In this document: positions 1-5,968 of the stretch, one piece after another
Layout of the letters: each line of letters opens with the position of its first letter
How positions within the stretch are numbered: the stretch's first letter is position 1
NCBI GenBank assembly: GCA_947627815.1
Contig: CANQXN010000098.1
Coordinates: 1 to 6,289, forward strand
DNA length: 6,289 bases
DNA from: an uncultured Clostridia bacterium
Lineage (GTDB): Bacteria > Bacillota > Clostridia > Oscillospirales > CAG-272
Direction: 5' to 3'
Program-made: the position numbers and the translations under genes
Notes under the pieces: model-generated
Told to the model about the DNA's origin: nothing
Seen by the model: the letters and a program-made list of their open reading frames with translations, nothing else
Databases searched by the model: none

Positions 1-1
1 C

Positions 2-1447
2 TACCTCGAAGCTTTGGGCATGACCACCACCACCAAGGTTGTGGCGACCATCCCCATGATGGTCGATATGCCCCTGACCACCTTTGAAGACCTTGCCACC
101 ATGTATGACAGACTGGCGGAGAAGGGCGTGGACAATGTCAACTTCAAACTCACCGGCTTCGGCAAGGGCGGCCTCTATGCCTACGCGCCCAGCACGCTGA
201 AATTTGAGTCGGTGGTGGGCGGCAACAGCGGCTATCAGGATATGGTGGCCTACTGCAACGAGATTTCCTCGCAGACAGGCAAACAGCTCGCCATCTATCC
301 CGACTTTGACTTTGTCAATATCGCCCGTCTCGGCGGCTTTGACAGCTTCAGCCCGCTGGATGACGCGGTTCGTACCATCGACGACCGCTACGCTTCCAAG
401 CGCTACTATGACGCGACCTACCAGTCCTTCCTTTACGATTTCTCCACCATGGTTTCTCCTTCGGTCTTTATGACGCTCTTTGAGAAGTTCTCGAAGAAGA
501 TGGATAAACTCGGCTTTTCGGGTGTGGCGGTTTCCACGCTGGGCGCGGAACTGAACTCCGACTTTGACAGCGACGATCCCTACAACCGTGAGGACAGCAA
601 ACGGCTGACGGTAGATGTCCTCAAAGCGCTTTCAGACAAATACGGCAAAGTCATGGTGGACGGCGGCAACGCCTTCGCGCTGCCTTATGTCAGCCACATC
701 CTCAATATGTCTCTCGATTCCTCCAAATATACCCTGTCAAGCGCCGCCGTTCCCTTCATGGGCATGGTACTCCACGGGTATGTGAGTTATGCCGGCACAC
801 CGACCGGTATGGCGTCCGATATTCACCGCGAGATTTTAAAGATCATCGAGAACGGCGCGGCGCCCTTCTTCACTGTGGCCTATCAGAACACCTCGGTTTT
901 GAAGGACGATTTCGATTACAACCACTATTACTCGATTGACTTTGAGATCAGCTTTGACGAAATCGTGGAGCAATACACGCGCCTCAACGAAGCGTTGGCC
1001 GATCTCCAGACCGCCCGCATCACAGGACATGAGTTCTTGGACGGCATCCGGCAGCTGAACGACAACGAGAAGGCCGAAGTCGCGGCCATGATGGCCGACG
1101 GCAGAGAAAACTTTGAACAGGCGGTCGCCGACGCCAGAAAGGCCTATAACAACCGCAAGGCGCTGGCGGAGCGGCACGGTGAGGAATTTACCGAAGTCTT
1201 TGAAGAGACTTACAGCTATCTCGATACGCCCGACCATTACGCCGAGCATATCTTAGAAGAGTACGAAGCCTCTTTGAACCGCGAGATTTCCGCAAAATCC
1301 AGCTTCCTTGTGATGGTGGAATACACAAGACAGGACGGCAGCAAAAAGGTCTTTATACTGAATTACGCGGCCTATGACGCGAGCGTTACCTACGAAGGGA
1401 CCGTTTATGACATCCCGGTAGGCGGCTTCGCCGTCATTGACCGGTGA
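2..1447 (+). CDS. DUF5696-type carbohydrate-associated protein, C-terminal part (5' end outside window)
   Basis: The reading frame is open from the first complete codon (position 2) to the TGA at 1445-1447, giving 481 residues. No start codon with a ribosome binding site is seen, so the gene almost certainly begins upstream; from memory, family members are much longer. The segment around 710-910, with 'LHGYVSYAGTP', 'MASDIHREILK', 'NGAAPFF' and 'NTSVLKDD', resembles DUF5696 proteins encoded next to sugar ABC permeases in Firmicutes. Alternating strands and helices earlier, such as 'VNFKLTGFGKGG', 'QLAIYPDFDFV' and 'GVAVSTLGAELNSDF', suit a (beta/alpha)-barrel related to glycoside hydrolases. 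The extreme C-terminus (about 1301-1444) looks like a small beta domain. Between them, about 1043-1303 encodes a charged helical stretch that I do not recall in typical members. Enzymatic activity is not established; acidic residues in 'GAELNSD' are candidates only. It is the first visible gene of the operon with the two permeases. Confidence 0.72.
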   Translation, partial: YLEALGMTTTTKVVATIPMMVDMPLTTFEDLATMYDRLAEKGVDNVNFKLTGFGKGGLYAYAPSTLKFESVVGGNSGYQDMVAYCNEISSQTGKQLAIYPDFDFVNIARLGGFDSFSPLDDAVRTIDDRYASKRYYDATYQSFLYDFSTMVSPSVFMTLFEKFSKKMDKLGFSGVAVSTLGAELNSDFDSDDPYNREDSKRLTVDVLKALSDKYGKVMVDGGNAFALPYVSHILNMSLDSSKYTLSSAAVPFMGMVLHGYVSYAGTPTGMASDIHREILKIIENGAAPFFTVAYQNTSVLKDDFDYNHYYSIDFEISFDEIVEQYTRLNEALADLQTARITGHEFLDGIRQLNDNEKAEVAAMMADGRENFEQAVADARKAYNNRKALAERHGEEFTEVFEETYSYLDTPDHYAEHILEEYEASLNREISAKSSFLVMVEYTRQDGSKKVFILNYAAYDASVTYEGTVYDIPVGGFAVIDR

Positions 1448-1448
1448 G

Positions 1449-1455
1449 AAAGGAG
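1449..1455 (+). promoter_or_regulatory. Ribosome binding site deciding the first permease start
   Basis: AAAGGAG lies 9 nt before ATG 1465 and just after the stop of the preceding gene (TGA 1445-1447). It favours ATG 1465 over an in-frame GTG at 1444 that overlaps the upstream stop codon and has no Shine-Dalgarno sequence ahead of it. Confidence 0.8.
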
Positions 1456-1464
1456 CGAAGCGAT

Positions 1465-2448
1465 ATGACGCGAGCTGCGGCTTTAGACGCGCCCGTAAAG
1501 GAGCGCAGAAAGAAAACCGTTTCTCTGGACAAGAAAAAAGCCCGGGCCGGTTGGATCTTTGTTCTTCCTTTTGTCATCGGGTTTGTGCTGATCTATCTCC
1601 CCATGATCATGGAATCGATCTCCTACACCTTCAACAAGGTGAGTTGGACGGCGCTTACCGGTGAATACCGCCTGGAAGGGGTCGGCTTTGCCAACTATCG
1701 GGAGGTGCTGTTCAGCAATTCCGAGTTTGTACAGAACCTCTTGACCGGTATGCAACAGTTGGTTCTGGATGTGCCTGCCATCATCATCTTCTCTCTCTTC
1801 ATGGCCGTAATCCTGAACCAGAAGATGGTCGGCCGTGCGGTCTTCCGTGCCATCTTCTTCATTCCCGTTATCATTTCCACCGGTATCATTGCCGAAATCA
1901 ACGCTTCCACCGCCGCGCTGAACAACTACGCAAGCAGCGAGGTCAGCACCGGCAACAATGCGCAGGGGAGCAGTTCCGCCACCGAGCTGATTTCGGCGGC
2001 CGATATCTCCAACCTCTTTTCGGGCATGGCCGTGGGCGGCGAGCTTGTGAGCTATGTGGTTGATATTATCAACAACATTTACAACATCGTCAACCGCTCC
2101 GGCGTGCAGATGCTGATCTTCTTAGCCGGTCTGCAATCGATTTCACCGGCCATTTACGAGTCCTGTTCGATTGACGGCGCCACCGCCTGGGAGACCTTCT
2201 GGAAGATCACCTTCCCGATGATCAGCCCCATGATTCTTGTGAACGCCGTGTATACCATCATTGACTCCTTCACCTCCCAAAACAACACAACGATGATTTA
2301 CATCACGCAGCAGTTTACCAAAGCCAACGCAAGCAGTGAGCAGGCGACAACCATGGCGTGGATCTACTTTGCCATTGTCATCCTCATTGTGGCCGTGGTC
2401 GCGGGGATCGTCTCATCGTTCATCTTCTATCAGAGAAAGGATGGGTGA
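1465..2448 (+). CDS. Carbohydrate ABC transporter permease, MalF/LplB/UgpA type
   Basis: This 327-residue inner-membrane protein is one of two channel-forming subunits of a sugar importer. After a basic cytoplasmic N-terminus ('ERRKK', 'DKKKARAGW') come six likely membrane segments at about residues 30-52, 97-117, 126-145, 214-231, 250-269 and 296-322. The EAA loop that contacts the ATPase is visible from Y231 ('YESCSIDGA') with the expected glycine at 238 and the 'FP' of the motif at 250-251. The protein ends with 'FYQRKDG', as in many MalF-type subunits. Residues about 145-211 form a long hydrophilic stretch rich in Ser, Asn, Thr and Ala between segments 3 and 4, probably extracellular and larger than in classical permeases. 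The gene lies 17 nt after the DUF5696 gene and 5 nt before the second permease, so co-translation is likely. The substrate cannot be read from sequence; a complex oligosaccharide is plausible from context. Confidence 0.9.
   Translation: MTRAAALDAPVKERRKKTVSLDKKKARAGWIFVLPFVIGFVLIYLPMIMESISYTFNKVSWTALTGEYRLEGVGFANYREVLFSNSEFVQNLLTGMQQLVLDVPAIIIFSLFMAVILNQKMVGRAVFRAIFFIPVIISTGIIAEINASTAALNNYASSEVSTGNNAQGSSSATELISAADISNLFSGMAVGGELVSYVVDIINNIYNIVNRSGVQMLIFLAGLQSISPAIYESCSIDGATAWETFWKITFPMISPMILVNAVYTIIDSFTSQNNTTMIYITQQFTKANASSEQATTMAWIYFAIVILIVAVVAGIVSSFIFYQRKDG
2436..2441 (+). promoter_or_regulatory. Probable ribosome binding site of the second permease
   Basis: AAAGGA sits inside the last codons of the first permease, 12 nt before ATG 2454, which is longer than usual. 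An in-frame GTG at 2445, overlapping the upstream TGA, would be only 3 nt away, which is too close. ATG 2454 is preferred, and translational coupling probably compensates for the spacing. Confidence 0.5.
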
Positions 2449-2453
2449 TCGGT

Positions 2454-3494
2454 ATGACCAACGAAACAGGAAAAAACACAAAAGTCCTCAAGGAAAACAA
2501 ACGCAAAATCCGCGTCGACTTTGAGCGCACCTCCCTGTGGGAACGGATCAAGCTGAAATATTTCTCGCTCCGCTTTGTCGGGCGCGTCATCTTTGTCATC
2601 TTCCGCGTGGTGCTGCTCCTCGGTATTTCCTTTATCATTCTGAGTCCCTTCATCACCAAAATCGCGGGTTCCTTTATGGCGCCTGAGGATTTCGCCGATG
2701 TGACCGTCCGTCTGGTGCCGCGCCATCCGACGCTCGACACCTACAAGGCCATCATCGAGTACAACCACTACTTTGACGCCATGTGGACGACCGCCGCGCT
2801 GTCGCTCATTTCCGCGCTGGTGCAGACCTTCTCCTGCTGCCTCATCGGCTATGGCTTGGCCAAGTACAAGTTCCGCGGCAACAAGCTGATCTTTCTTGCC
2901 GTGATCTTTACCATGGTTATCCCGCATCAGACGATCCGTACCGTATTGAACCGCACCTTCGGTTCCTTCCGTATCGGTGTGTTCAATTTCAGTCTGACAA
3001 ATCTCCTGGGCGGCACGCCTCTGAGCCTGTACAACACCTATTGGCCCATGGTCATCCTTTCGGTGACAGGTCTTGCCTTTAAGAACGGTCTGTACATCTT
3101 CATGCTGCGGCAGTTCTTCAAGGGCATTCCCGATGAGCTGGAAGAATCGGCATACATCGATGGCTCCGGCATTTTCCGCACCTTTGTGCAGATCATCCTG
3201 CCGCTGTCCATCCCCATGCTGGTGACTGTCTTCCTGTTCTCCTTCTCTTGGCAGTGGACCGATAACTTCTATGTTTCGATCTTCTTCCCCAGCCGGACGC
3301 TCTACACCTTCCCGAAGATCTTTACCGTACCGCAGCCCTTTACGGAGGCGGTCGGGCAGGCGGGCGGCAGTATGTTTGAGCAGGCGATCAAGAACACCGC
3401 GTCGCTCCTTGTGATCGCGCCGCTTCTTGTGATCTACCTCTTCTGCCAGCGCTTCCTGATCCAGGGCATCGAGCGCTCGGGTATCACCGGCTGA
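2454..3494 (+). CDS. Carbohydrate ABC transporter permease, MalG/AraQ type
   Basis: This 346-residue inner-membrane protein is the partner permease of the preceding gene. It has a long basic cytoplasmic N-terminus (about 40 residues) and six likely membrane segments near residues 44-67, 112-134, 145-165, 195-218, 248-267 and 315-334. The EAA loop is clear: 'ELEESAYIDGSG' starting at E228, with G237 and the closing 'LP' at 249-250. The 'GYGLAKYKFRGNK' loop after segment 2 and the 'CQRFLIQGIERSGITG' tail are characteristic of MalG/AraQ-type permeases ('QRYFVQG.. GAVKG' type endings). Only 5 nt separate it from the upstream gene. It is the last gene of the operon, followed 36 nt later by an intrinsic terminator. 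No ATPase gene follows, which fits importers that borrow a shared MsmX/UgpC-type ATPase. The start could alternatively be GTG 2445, adding three residues. Confidence 0.9.
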   Translation: MTNETGKNTKVLKENKRKIRVDFERTSLWERIKLKYFSLRFVGRVIFVIFRVVLLLGISFIILSPFITKIAGSFMAPEDFADVTVRLVPRHPTLDTYKAIIEYNHYFDAMWTTAALSLISALVQTFSCCLIGYGLAKYKFRGNKLIFLAVIFTMVIPHQTIRTVLNRTFGSFRIGVFNFSLTNLLGGTPLSLYNTYWPMVILSVTGLAFKNGLYIFMLRQFFKGIPDELEESAYIDGSGIFRTFVQIILPLSIPMLVTVFLFSFSWQWTDNFYVSIFFPSRTLYTFPKIFTVPQPFTEAVGQAGGSMFEQAIKNTASLLVIAPLLVIYLFCQRFLIQGIERSGITG

Positions 3495-3530
3495 CGGCAC
3501 GACTCTTGCCATAAGCCAGGCAATCACTTC

Positions 3531-3564
3531 AAAACGCCGCCTCGGACAAGAGGCGGCGTTTTTC
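3531..3564 (+). terminator. Intrinsic terminator of the DUF5696-permease operon
   Basis: A perfect 9-bp GC-rich stem (CGCCGCCTC 3535-3543 with GAGGCGGCG 3550-3558) closes a 6-nt loop and is flanked by four A residues on the left and five T residues (3559-3563) on the right, so the stem can extend to 13 bp. It lies 36 nt after the permease stop. It isolates the operon from the promoter that follows. Confidence 0.92.
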
Positions 3565-3628
3565 TCTTCCGATTTTGCCGCAAAGGCGTTCTCCGGCGCA
3601 AGGCGCGGCGGTGACAATTTTTCCTCTG

Positions 3629-3665
3629 AAAAAAACCTGAACTTTGTAAAAAAAAAACGGAAAAA
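3629..3665 (+). promoter_or_regulatory. A-tract upstream (UP-like) element
   Basis: Runs of A occur at 3629-3635 (7), 3648-3657 (10) and 3661-3665 (5), with a further six at 3673-3678 inside the promoter. Their centres are about 20, 10.5 and 12 bp apart, roughly one or two helical turns, which predicts bent DNA. The 10-A run falls about 47-56 bp before the predicted start of transcription, where the RNA polymerase alpha subunit contacts UP elements. Function is inferred from position and composition. Confidence 0.5.
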
Positions 3666-3668
3666 CGG

Positions 3669-3697
3669 TTGCAAAAAAGCGCGGGATGTGGTAAAAT
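3669..3697 (+). promoter_or_regulatory. Sigma-A type promoter with extended -10
   Basis: TTGCAA (3669-3674) is followed by a 17-nt spacer and TAAAAT (3692-3697). TG at 3689-3690, one base before the -10 hexamer, forms the extended -10 signature common in Gram-positive promoters. Transcription would start near 3704, giving a leader of about 47 nt before the ATG at 3751. It is the only convincing promoter in the gap between the two terminated units and must serve the lipoprotein gene. Confidence 0.82.
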
Positions 3698-3704
3698 AAC
3701 AATA

Positions 3705-3728
3705 TCATAAACTCGGAAATTATGAGTT
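3705..3728 (+). repeat. Short inverted repeats at the predicted transcription start
   Basis: TCATAA (3705-3710) pairs with TTATGA (3720-3725) across 9 nt, and the overlapping AACTC (3710-3714) pairs with GAGTT (3724-3728). The two pairings are mutually exclusive in RNA. They sit immediately after the predicted start, where an operator or leader structure could lie, but they are short and may be chance. Confidence 0.3.
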
Positions 3729-3737
3729 GAACTTGAT

Positions 3738-3743
3738 GAGAGG
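3738..3743 (+). promoter_or_regulatory. Ribosome binding site of the lipoprotein gene
   Basis: GAGAGG lies 7 nt before ATG 3751. It selects this start over the in-frame ATG at 3736 and TTG at 3727; starting at 3751 also gives a proper lipoprotein signal beginning 'MKKILL'. Confidence 0.8.
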
Positions 3744-3750
3744 TACACAC

Positions 3751-5880
3751 ATGAAAAAAATATTGCTTGTATTTTTGTCTCTGCTCCTGATCGTATCCCT
3801 CTTTGCCTGCGGTCCGACGGAAACATCCGTGGGCGGCTCCTCGGAGGAACCCGTAAACAGCAGCAGCGAGCCTGCCGCCACCGAGCCGCCGGAAAGCACC
3901 GACACCCAGACGCCGGGCAGCACGCCGGGCGGAACCCCGGGTAGCACGCTTCCGGAAGACGGGGAAAAGGTGGTTACCGACGATTATGTGGCGCTGAAAA
4001 ACGCCGAAGCCTGGCAGACTACGCCCGGCGACGCCGTTCATGAATATTCCGGCACCGGGGTTGACATTTTCAATGCGATCTATAAAAAATATTCCGGCTA
4101 TACCAGAGAATATTATAAAATCAGCGACGGCGAAAGCACCAAGATCACCGAAAGCGAAGCCAGAAAGCTCGACCTCTGCGGCGCCGATGTCGAAGCGGAC
4201 GACGCCGCCAAGACGGTGAAGATCTCGATCTATCCCGTGACGCTGAAAATCTGGACCGAGTTCACACAGCTGGAAGCCAAAGCCGGCTCCTACATCATGT
4301 TTTCCTTCAAAACCAATGTGAACGCTACCTATGCCGTGACGGTTTCGCCCAAGAGCGGCAGCTCCGCCCAGGCGGCCTATCTGCAAAACGGCATTTCCGT
4401 GAGTGGCGGAAACGGCAGCTATACTGGCACCGCCAAATTTACCGTGCCCTATAAGTCGGGCACGACGATGTATGTCAACATCTGCACAAGCGGCGGCACC
4501 GACTCGCCCTACGAAACCGCCACGGGCATTGACGCCAACAAATATCCCGTTTATGTGAGCATCCCTGTCACCATCACGCCCGCGAAATATGAGAGCAAAT
4601 ATTCGCTGATGTTCCAGGGCGACTGGGAGCTTGTGCGGGATAAAGAATACCTGCCCAACCTGATCGATCTCTTCTACAATACCTATCCTCGCCTCTACGC
4701 CCGTTTTGCCGAAGGATGGGAACCCCGTCAGATCACCTTCGTGGCGGACAAAACCTATGACGGCGTGGCCTATTGCCAGGGCACCCGCGTGGTGGTGGCT
4801 ACCGATTATGCCAACAGCCATCCGGACGATCTCGGCTTCTTCTCGCATGAAATCACCCACTCGGTGCAGCAGTATTCCAAGCTGAACTACGGCGACGACG
4901 CCTGGTGGACCGAAAATATGGCCAACTACGGCGGCTTCCGCTATTTCCACTGGGGCTACTCCACCAAATTTGTGCAGATCTATTCCATGAGCGACCGGAC
5001 GCTTCAGGACTGGGGCTATCAACCCTACGGCAACAACAAGGTCTTCTTCGCTTATATGGACTATAAGTATCCCACCAAAGTGGACGCCGACGGCAACAAG
5101 ACGCTCGGCCTGATCGACTCGCTTAACCATCTGATCAAATCTTCCAAAGTGATGCTGAACGACAACCCCAAAACGAAGGGTTCGCCCTTCAACAACTGCG
5201 TCAAGGAAGTGACCGGCCTTGATACGATGGAGGATGTCCGCCTGCAGTTTGTCAAAGAGCTGCAAGAAGGCACCTGGGCGTTTGTCGGCTTCCGCGACTA
5301 TACCGACAACTTCCTCACCGAAAACATCGAAGGCGTGCCGAACCCCACCTATCCCATGCTCGAGAAGGTACAGCACGGCGATAAGACCAATCCTCTCTCC
5401 GACACCGTCGTGAAAGAGGGCGACAACCTGGCGCTGAATGCCACGGTGGTGGAATATTCGAACGAAACCAAGGCTTCGGAAGCGATCAAAAACGCGTTCG
5501 ACGGCGATCCCGACACCAAGTGGTGCTCCACCAAAGCCAGCAGCACCGCCAGAGATCACAAGTATGAGCTTGCCGGTTATCAGCACGGCTTTATCATCGA
5601 TCTCGGCGAAGTCAAGACCTTTAACACCTATACCATGCTCCACGCCGGCATCAAAGAATCCGCCTCCTTCAATGCGAAGACTTGGGAAGTGCTGATTTCC
5701 TCCGACGGCGAGCATTGGACATCGATCGACTATCAGGAGAATGTTGCCCGCACGCACAATGAGCTTTCGGTCAATGTCGGCGAACAGAGCGCCCGCTATG
5801 TTCAGGTGCGCTATTTTGCCGCCGACTGGAACGGTGCCGGCACGGTTCGCCTCTATGAATTCATGCTTTTTGAGCAATGA
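3751..5880 (+). CDS. Surface lipoprotein: BSP-like HExxH metallopeptidase with C-terminal F5/8 type C domain
   Basis: The product is 709 residues. Residues 1-20 are a lipoprotein signal (basic 'MKK', hydrophobic core, lipobox 'LFAC' with C20 as lipidated cysteine). Residues 21-72 are a Ser/Thr/Pro/Glu-rich stalk with three 'TPGx' repeats. Residues about 75-275 are unassigned; 155-275 look beta-rich. Residues about 276-540 resemble the basic secretory protein family ('peptidase of plants and bacteria'): 'FYNTYPRLYARF', then the zinc motif H366-E367-I-T-H370 in 'FFSHEITHSVQQY', then 'WWTENMANY' with E388 the likely third zinc ligand (family form W-x-x-E-G-x-A-D-Y). Residues about 557-709 are an F5/8 type C (discoidin/CBM32-like) domain: 'NLALNATV', 'AFDGDPDTKWCS', 'FIIDLGE', 'WEVLISSDGEHW', 'ARYVQVRY'. 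The protein should sit outside the membrane and bind a glycan or polymer while cutting protein or glycoprotein; the substrate is unknown. It is a single-gene unit with its own promoter and terminator. Confidence 0.85.
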   Translation: MKKILLVFLSLLLIVSLFACGPTETSVGGSSEEPVNSSSEPAATEPPESTDTQTPGSTPGGTPGSTLPEDGEKVVTDDYVALKNAEAWQTTPGDAVHEYSGTGVDIFNAIYKKYSGYTREYYKISDGESTKITESEARKLDLCGADVEADDAAKTVKISIYPVTLKIWTEFTQLEAKAGSYIMFSFKTNVNATYAVTVSPKSGSSAQAAYLQNGISVSGGNGSYTGTAKFTVPYKSGTTMYVNICTSGGTDSPYETATGIDANKYPVYVSIPVTITPAKYESKYSLMFQGDWELVRDKEYLPNLIDLFYNTYPRLYARFAEGWEPRQITFVADKTYDGVAYCQGTRVVVATDYANSHPDDLGFFSHEITHSVQQYSKLNYGDDAWWTENMANYGGFRYFHWGYSTKFVQIYSMSDRTLQDWGYQPYGNNKVFFAYMDYKYPTKVDADGNKTLGLIDSLNHLIKSSKVMLNDNPKTKGSPFNNCVKEVTGLDTMEDVRLQFVKELQEGTWAFVGFRDYTDNFLTENIEGVPNPTYPMLEKVQHGDKTNPLSDTVVKEGDNLALNATVVEYSNETKASEAIKNAFDGDPDTKWCSTKASSTARDHKYELAGYQHGFIIDLGEVKTFNTYTMLHAGIKESASFNAKTWEVLISSDGEHWTSIDYQENVARTHNELSVNVGEQSARYVQVRYFAADWNGAGTVRLYEFMLFEQ
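3910..3945 (+). repeat. 12-nt imperfect tandem repeat (three units) in the stalk region
   Basis: Units 3910-3921, 3922-3933 and 3934-3945 are versions of ACGCCGGGCAGC and encode TPGS, TPGG and TPGS (residues 54-65). The unit length keeps the reading frame, so copy-number change would only alter stalk length. Confidence 0.75.
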
Positions 5881-5888
5881 GAAGCTAT

Positions 5889-5928
5889 AAAAAACCGGAG
5901 AGCCTTGGTAAAGGTTCTCCGGTTTTTT
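5889..5928. terminator. Bidirectional intrinsic terminator between the lipoprotein gene and polA
   Basis: An 18-bp hairpin (5889-5906 with 5911-5928, one G-T pair at 5902/5915) closes a GGTA tetraloop. It has six T residues on the right of the plus strand and six A residues on the left, which become a T-tract on the minus strand. It lies 8 nt after the lipoprotein stop and 40 nt beyond the polA stop, so it can end both convergent transcripts. Confidence 0.93.
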
Positions 5929-5968
5929 CTTGAGTGAAGGGAACAATCGGTGGTTTGCTGCGGGCGCT

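Noticed and set aside
1444..1464. GTG at 1444 as start of the first permease
   Set aside because: It overlaps the upstream stop and lacks a Shine-Dalgarno sequence, whereas ATG 1465 has AAAGGAG at 9 nt. The extra seven residues would be the translated ribosome binding site.
3506..3523. Small hairpin TTGCC/GGCAA with an 8-nt loop before the operon terminator
   Set aside because: A 5-bp stem is too short to claim a function and is likely to occur by chance.
3565..3628. Possible small RNA or short gene between the terminator and the promoter
   Set aside because: There is no promoter, no start with a ribosome binding site and no strong fold; only loose GC-rich repeats of CGCC/GGCG are seen.
2430..3674. 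A 414-codon minus-strand open frame opposite the second permease
   Set aside because: It is highly charged low-complexity sequence without family signatures, spans the operon terminator and has no ribosome binding site; it mirrors the real permease gene.
3529..5946. An 805-codon open frame on the minus strand opposite the lipoprotein gene
   Set aside because: It overlaps the lipoprotein gene throughout, crosses a promoter and a bidirectional terminator, lacks recognisable domains and is rich in Gly/His/Val/Ile stretches typical of antisense reading of GC-rich codon usage. The plus-strand gene has clear domains, so this is a shadow.
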